This document shows positions 34,801 to 44,961 of a stretch of DNA of 64,000 bases, piece by piece. The notes below the pieces were generated by a model, which was not told the DNA's origin, ran no database searches, and was given only the letters and a program-made list of their open reading frames with translations. Every line of letters starts with the position of its first letter. Within the stretch, counting starts at the first letter, position 1. Made by a program: the position numbers and the translations under genes. The DNA is from Pollenia angustigena (Eukaryota > Arthropoda > Insecta > Diptera > Polleniidae), in NCBI GenBank assembly GCA_930367215.1, contig OV884060.1:181485253-181549252 (forward strand). Reading direction: 5' to 3'.

Positions 34801-37800
34801 TTCTTTTCAAAAATTTAATCGGAAAACTAGGGCGAATTCATTACAGGTGAACTTAACATCCCTGCCTATAAGTGCTGGTGCAGGCAAGCCAGGTTTAGCT
34901 GCACAGATTTTCTTTAATACTCTTTTGAACCTGCGTGTACACAATCAGTTTGTGTCGCAAATTTTCTTTATTCTTTACCTTAAACTGATTCACCTAGTAT
35001 ACTACGAATACAAAAACAAAGCGGAAGAAATGGACCAGTACGGTCAAGTTTATACCCGTTTTCATTCTCTTTTCCAATCTCTTCTTAAAACTCAAGACTT
35101 GACGAGTCAAACTTGATGTGTGTAAAGCAGCACTAACTTTTTTAAGCTTTATAATTGTTGAAATTTTGTTTATTTTCTTTGTCCCTGTTTTTGACATTGT
35201 ACAATGATTTTACAAAAATAAATTACTTGTGGTTTTTGGAAGAGTTGTACTTGCTGTAGTACCGAGGTTATATGTAATGAATTCGCCTTGTCGAAGAAAA
35301 AAATTTAAAATTAGAAGAAATTCAATTAAAAATTCAACTTACCACAGGTGCTGCCAAGAGCAGCATAGCAGAACATGTTGTTGCCGACATCCCAGACATA
35401 TCTGATACCATACCAGCAACAATAGCTCCAAAAATACCACCAACATCAAAAAGTGTTGAAACATCAGCCGATAAACTTGGACCTAATGTACTGGACGATT
35501 GTATATACAGAGGCAGCCAATAAAGGAATGTATAGCTGACCAATTTGGAAAAGAAGAGGCATAAAGAAAATTCCACAACGCCCGGTATATATAAAGCATC
35601 TATTAAGCTAATGGGACGTCGAACTAGATGACCATGAGCATGTGCACGATCTAATAATTGAGTTCGTTCAGAGGGTCGATAATTAATCTCCTAAAAATGT
35701 ATAATTAATTTAGAAGTTAAGTCTACCTCATTTAACAACTAACTTACAGCATCATAATTATTGGCAGTCGCATTATTTTCTTCTACATCGGAATCATTGG
35801 TTGGCATTCTTTCGCTAGTGGCTGCTTGTTGTGGGTGACAACTTACTATTTCAGGACTATCAACCAAAAATAAAAATAGCAAAAAACCACTGCCAGCAAT
35901 TATAATACCCGGCACTATAAACGATAGAGCCCAGTCGCTTTCCACATATTGAGCAGCTATAAGAGTTCCCAAAATATTACCTATCGATGTGTGACTATTC
36001 CAAATACCAAACACCAAGCCTCGTTTTGATTTACCAAACCAACGACCAATTAATGTCACCACACCCGGCCAGCCAGAAGTTTGGCAAATGCCCGCACATA
36101 CCTGTACTATTACAAAATAAGCCATGCTGTGTATGCCCCAAGTTTTTGCTATACCAAAGAGATATGAAAATACCCCCGAAAAAATCATACCAAACGCTAG
36201 GAAATATCTAATGGAAACACGTTCAGCTACAAAACCTGAAACAAACATGGCAGCAGCGTAGGCAAAAAGAAAAGATGAATCTAAAGCGGCAAATTTGGCT
36301 GGAGCACTTGAATCATCTGAAATGAATTTTATTATTTTTTTTTTTTTTTTCAATAAAACAAAATCGGGCAAATAAATATTTTCACAGAATAAGAATTAAC
36401 TTACCAAATGGCGCGTAGCCACAACCATTTGAGGAGGTATTGGGGTTGATATCTGCAGAACAATTAACATGTAATACTGACTTTACCACGGATATGGGTT
36501 TGCGCGACATGTGATAGCATGTGTAGGCCAAATAAGTGAGACCAAAAATGGAAGCTTTAAAACTGTGAAGTAAAATTTGATTTAAAATTCCAAGGAAACT
36601 ATTTTTAGGAATTAAACAACGTTTTCTGCCGTTTATAAAAAAATATTCTTTTTGAAAAAAAGTCTACAAAATCAATCTCATAATAAAACTATATTCGAAA
36701 ATGGCCGACTTCACAAAGTTCAGGTTAAAACTAACTGTCAAAAACATATTGTTAACTGTAATAGTTAAAAAAAGCTGCAGTCAAAGTAAAACTGCAATTT
36801 CCTCCACTTCTTCATTTGTCATTGTCCAAAAAAAAAAACTGTTGCTTTTGCTTCAGATTCATTAAATGTAAACAATCGCTGTCAAACCAACTCAAAAAGC
36901 GAAAAGTTATACACAAATTTTTGTTATTTGTTTGATAGTGTTTTGGTTTCGACCGCAGTTTTTTAAACCCTGGCTTTAACTGAACTTGGTGAAATTAACC
37001 TTTAAGCTTGGAAATTTATAAATCCCTTTTAAAAAGCTTAAAAATTAAAAAGGCGTTTTAAACTACATATCGCTCATTTACTTCAATAGTTGCATATCTG
37101 AAAAAATTTCAATTTGGTGTTAGTGATGCAAAATTGTTCGCTGAGTTTTTCTTAATATTGTGTATAAAATCCAACTTTATTAAATCTTTTATACTTTCCC
37201 CATTTGAAGAGAATGTGTCTTTATTTTTTTGAAGTAGTTAAACGGGTTTATCTATTGAATAAAGTAAATGAGCGATATGTTTCAAAAAGTTAAAAATTAG
37301 CAAAACCTTTGAGTTGTACGGTAAGTTTGGGTCAGGAGATACATTCTTACTCAGTGATGCCAAGAGTAGGGAGTTTTCCCTTTTTGTAGGGATTTTTTAC
37401 GGTGAATTTCAAGCGTAGGGGAAAAGGACAGATTTTTTATTTTAAGGCAAATGTTGGGAATTTTCAAAATGTTATCTCATTTTCAATATGTTCTGTAAAA
37501 ATACGTAAATATTCGTATTCTTTTTATTTAAAAATTAAAATTTTTCATATTAGTATGGTATTTTTTAACTGAAACCATATACTATGAGACCTTACAGCCT
37601 GGCAAGTTCCAAACAAACCAAAAAGTGCCAAAACCATGTAAGTTTGCTTTAGGTGTGCGGCGAATAATCGGATTCGCGTATTTTTGCTATTTGCGTTGGC
37701 ACTCACATTCACTAAAATGTATGCGAATATTAAAAGCGAATATCTAATGAAAGAAATTTCTACATAGAAATTAATTTTTTACCTAGAAAAAAACAATAAT

Positions 37801-40800
37801 TATACCCACACCACAATAGTGGAGGGTATTATGCATTTGTGCTGATGTCTTAAGCTAAGATCCCACTATCGGCGCAATGTACCAATTTTTGGCGTATTTC
37901 ATGTGCCGATAGTGTGAACGGTCAAAATGTTTTAATATGCGACAATCTGTGCCGAAATCGTGCTGACTGTGGGCAATCAAAATTAACCTAGATGCGCCGA
38001 TAATGTGAACACTATTTTGCACAATGTGGAGCAATCAAATTGTTTAATATGTACCGATTTTTATCGGCCACTTGTGTGCCGATCACAGTCGCCAATCAGC
38101 GCCGATACAAGGGATGGCAAAACGAAATTTTTAAATTGCACAAACTGGCTACTAAAATTTTACTTTTTTGAGCTTAATTGTACCAAAATTACATTTGTTT
38201 TATCTATTATTGATGTATTGAAACGTTAAAAAGTACATTTGTACTACTAACTGAAAAAAAAACAATTCGTTTTAACCGAAACATTGCAGTTGTATCGATG
38301 TTGCCATCCCTGGTTTGTAAACATCTTTTTACAAAACAACAATTAAAAAAAAAAAAAAAAAAAAAAGAACAAGTGCAGTAAGTTTGAATGAAATTGAATA
38401 TATTTTTTATTATACATATATATTTTAATATATTATTTAAAATTGTTAAGAAACATAATTTAATATTCGGCCGGAGAATTTTGCGAATTTCGTAAGTAAA
38501 ATTATGTCTGCCAACAAGTAAATAAACAAAAACATTTGATTTAATTTGCCCAAATAGCACGATAGTGTGACCGCATTGTACCGATTATTATCGCAATTGA
38601 GTTTTGGCCGATATGAACCGAAAAAAATTGTCACAATGTGCGACGATAATGGGACCACCCATGAATAAATTGTGCAATGTTTTTAAATGTGCGCCGATAT
38701 AGCACGATAAAAATCGTCACAGATTGTGCTATTTGAGCCGATAGTGGGATCTTAGCTTTAGAATCACTTTCTGAGTCGAACTAACGATGTCCGTCCGGCT
38801 GGCTGGCTGGCTGTCCATGTAACCTTGTGCGCAAAGTATAGGTCGGAATTTTGAAGATAATTTGATGAAATTTCGGTCATAGGTTTTTATTGGCACAAGG
38901 ACCAAGTCTATTGAAAATGGGCCGAATCGTAGGACCACGAGGGAAGATAGGGGGAAATTTATTCCTCTCAGAAACTATCAAACCGATTTCAATGAAATTT
39001 AAAACATAGATAGAACCATATCTATATGGACATAAAATGTATGCATTTTTTTAAAAAATAGGACCACGAGGGGAGATAGGGGCAATTTCTGCATCTCAAA
39101 CCGATTTTAATGAAATTTAAAACATAGATAGATCCATATCTGTATGGACACATTAGCTATACAGTTTTTCAAAAATAGGACCACAACGGGAGGTAGAGGG
39201 CAATTTCTGCCTCTCACAAACTTTCAAACCGATTTTCATGAAGTTTATAAACATAGATAAATCTATATTTATATGGATACATAAGCATGATGTGTTTTTA
39301 AATACTGTGGTGTAGGGTATCATATGGTCGGGTTTGACCGACTATACGTTCTTACTTGTTTTTTTATAGTTTTGTTCAGGGGAACTGAAGTAAATATTTT
39401 TTTAAATTCGAAAGATCCTTTCCTTTTATTTGGCACCGAGTTTAAAAAAATTATTTCTTATTTGACCTTTATTTTATAATTACTTTTAATTACTTGAAAA
39501 AAAGTCCTTAAAAAGGGACAAAAGGTGAAGAAATAAAAAATCAACCATGCAGTTTGACTTATGTTTGTCTCTAGATTAAAGGATATATAATGGCGTTTCT
39601 GACAAAAATAAAAATTAAAATTTGTCAGCGTTATATTTTAAATTGAATTTTTATATGTGCGTATAGCATGTTGTTATTAATTTGGTTATTTTTTCTTGTT
39701 GTAAATTATTCCTTAATAAATGCTTTAAATATTATATTTACAAAATGTTAACAAAATAAGAATTTTTGCCTGTTGATAAAAACAATAAATTTTTAACGTA
39801 GGGAAAAGTGTAGGGAAACTTTTTTTTTTTTGGTTGTAGGAGGAAAAAAGGGATTTTTTTCTGAACACGTAGGAAGTTTTTTAAATTTCTCCTGACATCA
39901 CTGTACTAACTATACAAAAACAGCTTTTAACAATAATTAAAGTGTGAAACGGCAAACCCCTTTGAAGAATTTGAGTGATTGCTATCGGAATATGTAAGGG
40001 TAACCTGTCCATGAAGACCTGGGTTCGGTTCCCAGCTCAGTCAACAATGAAAAACGATCAATGAATTTTAAATTCCTTTCTGCATAAAAATTAAATTTTA
40101 TGAACTTTAGCCTAATTAAAATATTAAAATTTGGATTAAAACCTATTAACAGTTCAACAAAATACTAATACTAATTAGGGAATTGTAAATCGATTTCGAT
40201 TCCAATCGAAAATCGATTTTGTGTTAAGAAAAATCGATTTTTTGCAATCGAATTTACGTATGCGATTTTATACTGAAATCGGTTGATTATTGGACTTTAA
40301 AATCGATTTTTTTATTTTTTTAAAATTTAGGAAATTTTTAATTTTAATCTTAATTAAATCAATAAATTATGGGCATGCACAATAAAACTTGAGATTTGTT
40401 TGTGCGTACATACTTGTGTAGTTGGTATGTATGTTTTCGCAGTTTTCCAAGTTTAAAGTTGTAGTTTTACGTATTAGTACCTTTGGTATACTTTCAACTT
40501 AAATATAGGGGCTTTTGTTCTTCAGAAATTAAAGTCATCAATGGACAGTGAGCAAAACAGTCCAAACATATCGCACAAGGAAATAAATCTGGGTCTTTCC
40601 GACATCAATGACATGCAAACTTTGTTGTCTAAAACTAACTTATAATAACTTAGTAAAGAAACAGTAACCTTTGTCATCAGAGGTTTATCAGAGAAATCAA
40701 TTTCGATCAAAAGTGATTTCCTTTTATGTGAAGCCAGATACGAAATCTTTTTCGATCGGAATTGATTTATGTGACAGGCCTGACTGACTACACAAGAACA

Positions 40801-41398
40801 CAATTTTGATATGTGAAATTTACATACATACATGTTGCACTTGTTCCTTTAAAGGCCGTTTCAAAATTTACTCATTTTCCACTGTAAAAAACTTAGTTGA
40901 ATTTCTCTAGTTTGCAAAAAAAAAATGCTGTTGTATCCCCCTTTGTGATGTAAGTAATCAGTTTCCAATCTAATCTTAAACGATTTTGAAATCGATTTTG
41001 AGGTTCGATAAATCGATTTCAAAAACCGAAATAAAAAAGTCGATCGAAAAATCGAAAATCGATTTTGGAGTCTATTTACCATTCCCTAATACTAATTAGA
41101 TTTTTTTTTATTATAAGCTGTCCTTACTAAAAAGACATAAGTTAAAAATCTAAAAGTAGATTTTGATTTTAAAAACGTACTTCAGTTTTTCCGAAATAAA
41201 AACTTTTCAATCTATCTTCATTTTTAATAACAAGAACAATTTTTACTACAATACAATTTAATGTAACCTTACTTACATTGTCTCTTTTTTACATCTCACT
41301 CGTGGACAGCAGTTTCTGGCCAATTTCTGTATTGCCAGCACTCCCACTGGTATGTCATTGTAACTGTGACTCATTCTGCGCCCGCGCTGGGAGCTCAT
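22859..41398 (-). CDS. SLC37-type sugar-phosphate exchanger (MFS transporter)
   Basis: Six coding exons on the minus strand: 41398-41277, 36562-36405, 36316-35748, 35690-35343, 23293-23092 and 23025-22859. All introns have GT/AG borders and compatible phases; the sum is 1566 bases, a 521-aa protein, close to the usual length of about 500 for SLC37. The family signature [14 protein letters not shown] lies at 55-68 after a first membrane segment. Exon 3 (94-283) holds several hydrophobic segments and [16 protein letters not shown]; exon 4 has [18 protein letters not shown]; exon 5 has NGPYALITT (426-434) and IIDGTGSIG. The polar loop rich in Asp/Asn at the end of exon 3 is the central cytoplasmic loop. 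SLC37 proteins exchange sugar phosphates for phosphate in the ER membrane. The N-terminal exon is called from an ATG at 41398, a perfect GTAAGT donor and matching phase ([16 protein letters not shown]); it is the least certain exon. Intron 1 (4.7 kb) and intron 4 (12 kb) are filled with transposons. Confidence 0.9.
23598..24360 (+). repeat. Tandem tRNA-like repeats with inverted flank
   Basis: Two tRNA-like units follow each other. B boxes (GGGTTCAAATCCCA) lie near 23719 and 24233, about 514 bases apart. The second unit also shows an A-box-like GTGGTGCAGTGGGTAG near 24153. Both are followed by the tail TTGTAAAATTCCTTCCCTCA and GATGAACTCGAGCC. The stretch 23599-23655 is the inverse of 23842-23895, giving a foldback arrangement like that of the palindrome at 1-922. 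Confidence 0.75.
24361..25226. other. SLC37 intron 4 sequence, no gene
   Basis: AT-rich. A hairpin around 24708-24747 (ATTTGACATCAAAT / ATTTGATGTCAAAT) and further TTTGACATC copies near 24630-24700 suggest an eroded MITE, but no ends were defined. Confidence 0.5.
25227..25705. repeat. Fragment of the GAATTCGCCTTG repeat family
   Basis: Two copies of ATGAATTCGCCTTG (near 25349 and 25400) bracket GTACCGAGATTACCTGGG, the same blocks as in the foldback at 31325-31909. No target duplication. The rest is AT-rich. Confidence 0.6.
26062..27523 (+). pseudogene. Retrotransposon ORF1 (frameshifted)
   Basis: First in-frame ATG at 26062 (the frame is open from 26017). The frame runs to 27270, but from about 27140 the conserved sequence continues in the next frame ([26 protein letters not shown]) to a stop at 27523. 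The N-terminal third is Lys/Ser/Thr/Ala-rich and basic, as in nucleic-acid binding ORF1 proteins. The central and C-terminal parts resemble the DUF4780-type domain of insect LOA ORF1 proteins. No CCHC knuckle is visible. The last part is acidic. Role: RNA-binding partner of ORF2 in retrotransposition. Confidence 0.75.
27486..31078 (+). pseudogene. Retrotransposon ORF2: APE, RT, RNase H (frameshifted)
   Basis: Starts at ATG 27486 inside the end of ORF1. The AP endonuclease domain comes first ([40 protein letters not shown] near its end). Around 28385 the frame shifts; the rest is a single open frame to 31078. Reverse transcriptase: [38 protein letters not shown], and YADD at 29441-29452. RNase [10 protein letters not shown] near 30224, FTDSKAA near 30408, TWVPGHSG near 30525. 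A Cys/His knuckle ([20 protein letters not shown]) is near 30870. All catalytic boxes are present, so the frameshift is the only evident lesion. Confidence 0.88.
31163..31196 (+). repeat. CCTAA tail of the retrotransposon
   Basis: The element ends TTAACC followed by CCTAA-type pentamers directly before the target duplication. The truncated relative at 11116 carries the same tail. Confidence 0.85.
31211..31324. other. Flank with a GAATTCGCCTTG fragment
   Basis: Holds TGAATTCGCCTTGGACAATG near 31260, another piece of the foldback family, in SLC37 intron 4. Confidence 0.5.
31325..31909. mobile_element. Foldback element, CAAGGCGAATTCAT ends
   Basis: A long inverted repeat centred near 31617: CAAGGCGAATTCATCCCAGG at the left pairs with CCTGGGATGAATTCGCCTTG at the right, and pairing extends for about 200 bases on each side (for example GTACTACAACAAGTACAAC). 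Inner arms near 31525 and 31700 (AGACCACCTG / CAGGTGGTCT) continue it. No coding frame. Related pieces at 25345-25412 and 34831-35290. Confidence 0.8.
31910..32712. other. SLC37 intron 4, A/T tracts, no gene
   Basis: Long poly-A and poly-T tracts (about 32008-32050, 32096-32104). TAAGCAGACCTGATAGAAGG near 31918 resembles the right end of the element at 42770-43053. Near 32640-32685 lies ATTTCGATATTCC...ATCATCAGG, similar to 41800-41850; origin unknown. Confidence 0.5.
32713..34367 (+). mobile_element. Transib-type transposon, internally deleted
   Basis: Ends CACAGAGGGGTGAAATCGC and, on the complement, CACAAAGGGGTGAAATCGC, flanked by CGATG at 32708-32712 and 34368-34372. A 5-bp duplication with CACA-type ends is characteristic of Transib, the superfamily related to the RAG1 recombinase. 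It contains the C-terminal part of a transposase (33318-33767). The element is 1655 bases against about 3 kb for complete Transib copies, so the front of the gene is missing. Another repeat with GGGGGCGTGACACC and CACGCCCA motifs occupies about 34030-34290. Confidence 0.82.
33318..33767 (+). pseudogene. Transib transposase C-terminal fragment (RAG1-like)
   Basis: The open frame reads [20 protein letters not shown], then [20 protein letters not shown], then [20 protein letters not shown]. The block [16 protein letters not shown] aligns by eye with the RAG1 segment around its catalytic Glu (E962 in mouse), and E in QEARNK would be the third acidic residue of the DDE triad. The first 30 or so residues before MPPT are probably included because the frame happens to be open. 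The first two catalytic Asp are not in the element. The true boundaries of the original gene are unknown. Confidence 0.78.
34831..35290. mobile_element. Element with GGCGAATTCATTACAGG ends
   Basis: Left GGCGAATTCATTACAGGTG and right TGTAATGAATTCGCCTTG are inverted. Near the right end GAGTTGTACTTGCTGTAGTA is shared with the foldback at 31325-31909. It lies just before the SLC37 exon at 35343. Confidence 0.68.
37065..37280. mobile_element. MITE, CATATCGCTC ends, SLC37 intron 1
   Basis: Ends ACATATCGCTCATTTACTTC and its complement (AGTAAATGAGCGATATGT) pair over about 25 bases. Related to 13618-13849. Confidence 0.75.
37281..37800. other. SLC37 intron 1 sequence, no gene
   Basis: GTAGGGA-type repeats near 37365-37430 recur at 39795-39880 and 60250-60320, marking another interspersed family. 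No coding frame. Confidence 0.5.
37801..39360. repeat. Interspersed repeat with TATACCC/GGGTAT ends, split
   Basis: Left part TATACCCACACCACAATAGT; after a 905-base inserted element it resumes at 38758 with AGAATCACTTTCTGAGTCG, then GTCCGTCCGGCTGGCTGGC, three tandem blocks containing CCACGAGGGGAGATAGGG-like sequence, and ends TGTGGTGTAGGGTATCATAT. This type of repeat is widespread in fly genomes; no protein frame is seen. Confidence 0.7.
37853..38757. mobile_element. TTA-flanked element (PIF/Harbinger-like), 905 bp
   Basis: Ends AGCTAAGATCCCACTATCGG and CCGATAGTGGGATCTTAGCT are perfect inverted repeats flanked by TTA (37850-37852, 38758-38760). Removing it restores the continuous host repeat. 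The interior has many CGATA/TATCG motifs and a 22-base A tract near 38350. No transposase frame. Confidence 0.9.
39361..39950. other. SLC37 intron 1 sequence, no gene
   Basis: AT-rich; includes the GTAGGGA-type repeat near 39795-39890. No gene or clear element ends. Confidence 0.5.
39951..40175 (+). repeat. tRNA-like repeat, third copy
   Basis: GGGTTCGGTTCCCAGCTCAG at 40021-40040 is the B-box block; tail TGAACTTTAGCCTAATTAAA follows, then TTGGATTAAAACC and the start of the next body unit, as in 470-560. Interrupted at 40176 by an hAT element. Confidence 0.7.
40176..41088. mobile_element. hAT-type element with 8-bp duplication
   Basis: ATACTAAT at 40168-40175 and 41089-41096. Ends TAGGGAATTGTAAATCGATT and, on the complement, TAGGGAATGGTAAATAGACT. 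Sub-terminal AATCGATTT motifs are repeated in both orientations. No transposase frame. It lies in SLC37 intron 1, next to exon 1. Confidence 0.87.
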
Positions 41399-42769
41399 GA
41401 GCTTAAAAGAAAATGAAGATAACAAAAATGCCAGCTTCAAATACCGGCCTTAAAATACTTATATCTGCTGTCTTCGAATGGTCTTCCTTTGCACTGCACT
41501 GACAAAAGTTGTTTAGTGTACGAAGATCTAAAAAAAAGTTATGTTGTAATTGAATATGAACATTAATTAAATAACTATAAGTTTACATACCAAAAGTTTA
41601 ATACTATGACGCCTGAAACATCAAGTTTTTTATTTCACTGTCTTGTTTTTGGACGCAATGGCACGGATAACTTTGTTTTTGATATCTGTAATTGTTAAAA
41701 ACGAAATTAAGTGTGTTAAAAACGAGAGTATTGTAAAATTATGTGATAATATTAAATGAAAATGGTAAAGCTGGAGATCTTTTGTATGTGAAATTACTTT
41801 ATTTGTAGCCAATATTTTGATATTATTTGAATATCATCATCATCAATTGTTTAATTAAATTTTTGTTAGAGCATCAAAAACTACACTGAGTAAAGTAAGT
41901 CGTATATTTTTGAAAAATATGTACCTATAACAAACATACTGGATTTAAGAAGATTGAATTGCAAAAATTGTGTTTAATAGGTATTCTTCAAAGCTTCAAT
42001 TTGATATTCATATCATTCACTTCACAAATGAGCAGGATTCTATTATGCGCAATTTTACAATTTTGTACTTCCAACTATGTATTTGTCAATTTTAAAGAAC
42101 ATAGTGCCGCGTCTTCCACTACCATATGGAATTTCTACACGCATGCAAACACACGTGGCCACAAAACTATTGATCTTCAACAGACAGTAGTAGTGCATTT
42201 TATTATCAGCCGAATGTTTTATTATCTAATACAAAACATATTTTATCTTAAATAAACAACAAAAGTGCACAACTACTAGTATAACTTCCTCTGATGAGTT
42301 TCTTAATATGCATATTTTATAAGTGATTCATAAAAGAGATAACACTTAAGTTACATATTTGTATTGTTATTATCAACAAGAAAGAACTTAATAAAATTGC
42401 ATAAAAATTTAATTATTTTATTTGAAATACATACATACATATAATGCTAAATTTCCCTTTGTTTAAATGAAGTTCTAGCTGCTTTGTTGGCATTTTCCAT
42501 TAGATAAGAAGTTTTATCACAACGAACACTATCACCACTTTATTGTTCAATAATGTTATTATTTACATTTGTAGTTTTTTTTTAATAAAATACATACATA
42601 TGCAAATTAATATTTTAACTATTTAAAGTCGGATAATTACCATTTGTTGTAGTTTTCTCTGCAAAATCTGCAATTTACTGTATTTACTAGCGAAAGGGGC
42701 GATGACAACAAACATATTGAAATGTCAACAAGTTGTCAGCTTTAAAAAATAGAGTTGCTTTTTGTTAAC
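41399..42769 (-). other. Upstream region of the SLC37 gene
   Basis: This holds the 5' UTR and promoter of the minus-strand gene. No obvious core promoter or further coding exon was identified. The short open frames show no recognisable protein. Near 41800-41850 lies an ATTTTGATATTATT...ATCATCATCA block like that at 32640. Confidence 0.5.
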
Positions 42770-43053
42770 CAAGGTCTATCCAATAGGTCTGCTTAAGAAG
42801 CCAGATGTTTATTTGGTTTTTTCCTCAACAATATCAAGAGTTGTTTACATTTTCCTTATACGTGTATATTTTTGTTTACTGTTTTGGTTTTTTGCCACAC
42901 ATACATGCACACAAAACACATTTTTCCTTTTGTTTTGCCTATGCAGTAGTAAGATTTTGACAACCGCGAGGAATTTTACACAAACAAAATGCCTGTTGTT
43001 TTTTGTATTGTTGTATTGTTGTAGTAGTAAGCAGACCTATTGGATAGGCCTTG
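42770..43053. mobile_element. hAT-like MITE with 8-bp duplication
   Basis: TTGTTAAC at 42762-42769 and 43054-43061. Ends CAAGGTCTATCCAATAGGTC and GACCTATTGGATAGGCCTTG (one mismatch). Noncoding; the open frame that spans it is accidental. Confidence 0.87.
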
Positions 43054-43061
43054 TTGTTAAC

Positions 43062-43610
43062 ACTATGACAACCACCTTCGTACTAAATGTAAAGATACTT
43101 TTACACGACATGTTTAATGCAGCGTACTTGTAAACTTTATTAGTGCAAAATGCATATATGTCGTGTAAAACCAAAAAAAAAATTTGTTTCTGTAAATGTC
43201 AGCTCGAATTAGTAGTGTTAAAATTTTTATTAAATGGTGTTCTATTATGTATTGAGAAACCATCTGACTTTAATCTTTTGTGTGGCGGCAATTTTTTTTT
43301 TTTAATAACTCACCTATGTTTTTACTTTTGAAACTGTATTGTTATTATAACTTAAATAATATCCCGAAAATTAAATATTTTTTTTTTTAGTAAATTTTTT
43401 GAATTTATACATTTTCATTTTACATACAGGGGTGTTCGTTCATAGAATATTTTTCTATGGAAAAAGTCTTTTATAGAAAAGACCTTTATGAAAACGCCTT
43501 CTTATACAAAAAATATTCATACAGGGGATTCTTTGTAATAAATGTCTAATAAGTTTTCTAAAAAAAGGGTGTGTTTAAAAGTTTATTTAAATTTATGGAT
43601 ACTTTGTATA
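43062..43610. other. No gene seen
   Basis: AT-rich; a small stem near 43440-43475 (TTCATAGAATATTTTTCTAT). Nothing else is supported. Confidence 0.5.
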
Positions 43611-43690
43611 CTTGGCTGAGCTGGGGCTCGAATTCGGGCTGAATATACGTTAGAATTCTTTGCAGTTCTACCCTCTGCAATACTGCGTCT
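43611..43690 (-). repeat. tRNA-like repeat head, minus strand
   Basis: On the minus strand: TTGCAGAGGGTAGAACTGCA (A-box side) and GAATTCGAGCCCCAGCTCAG (B box), the same head as at 24150-24260. Confidence 0.62.
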
Positions 43691-44058
43691 AATTATTGTT
43701 TTTAAAATTACAAAAAACAATAACAACTTATCATGACAGGTTTGTATTTTCCCCAAAATACGTAAGACTTGTGTGATAGTGGTAAACAGCCTTAAATAAT
43801 GCCTCATAAAAGGCATCGGCTCTTTCGTTTTCAAGATAAGATACACAAGATTTTGTTAGTCGTGCTTTATTCCCAATTTTTGTTATTGATAAATACACTG
43901 AAATTTATTGTTGAAGGGATAAGCTATTCTTATGCGCATTTCACTGGTTGCTTAGGCCAGGTCGTCGGGAAACTTCGTCCAAAGATTTTAGAAAAGCTAA
44001 AGATATTAAACAAGTAAAACTGTTAAGCGAATAAAAGTTACCTTAAGCAAAAGTCTTA

Positions 44059-44593
44059 TGGCGATTTCTTTTCTGAGAAAAATGTTGCATTATTGTTACA
44101 TGTTCTACATTTTTGTGTTCGATTGTACATAAAATACAACTGTGGGAAAAATGTTCAAGCTCTTTTGTGAATATGTTGATGAAAAACGTGTTCATACTGC
44201 CCTGTTCTTTGTGCAACAAATGCTTTATTTTGTTTGTCATAATTCATACCGCTCATAATTTTGTAAAAAATTTGTTTTAAAACAAAATATAAAAATATTT
44301 ACACATTAAAATCAAAAAAAGTCTATTTGTATATAATCGTTTTAATTTTTATAAGCCATTAGTGATGCTAATATTTGTTTCCAACCCGTAATAGCGTGCG
44401 GAGACCGCTTAAATAGCTTTAAAAATCGCTCATTAAGTATATTAAAAATGAAAGTGTAATAGTTGTAACTAAAAGCACTAATTGTGTTCTATTGTAATTG
44501 CACAACATGTAACACTTCGAGTGATTATAGGTAACATTAGAAAATGTTACCTGTATATACTGTAACATATTTTTCTCAGAAAAGAAATCGCCA
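44059..44593. mobile_element. TTA-flanked element, TGGCGATTTC ends
   Basis: TGGCGATTTCTTTTCTGAGA at the left pairs with TCTCAGAAAAGAAATCGCCA at the right; TTA at 44056-44058 and 44594-44596. Only its left part is repeated at 60391-60545. No coding frame. Confidence 0.85.
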
Positions 44594-44596
44594 TTA

Positions 44597-44961
44597 CTTG
44601 TAACCATATCAAAGCTTTAACAAAAACAACAACAATAAACAGTGAGTTTATGTTTTCTTACATTCCTCACTGCAATTGGTTGGAATTCTTTAAATATTAA
44701 TTGTAGTTGTAAGCAAGAATGATAGAAAGTCGTAATTTACACTATGGACATTTCTTGCCGGACAGAAAAAGTTTGTAGGTAAGGGGCGACGCTGTATGCT
44801 TGACCAAAGACTATAAATATATAAAGATGTTGCACTTAGTACATTTGAAATTTTCAAAAATGTTGTGCTTCTTAATGATGAGGGGGGGAAGTAACAAGAA
44901 AGCAAAAACTTCGTGCTCACATTCAGAGAACTAGAGAGCAAGAAACCACATGCATTAATAC
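44597..44961. other. Repeat-derived spacer, no gene
   Basis: 44740-44835 (ATTTCTTGCCGGACAGAAAA, ACCAAAGACTATAAAT) matches, inverted, 53880-53965. Ends with ATTAATAC, the target duplication of the next element. Confidence 0.55.

Noticed and set aside
36563..41276. A separate gene in SLC37 intron 1
   Set aside because: All open frames there fall in interspersed repeats or TIR elements, and none shows a protein motif.
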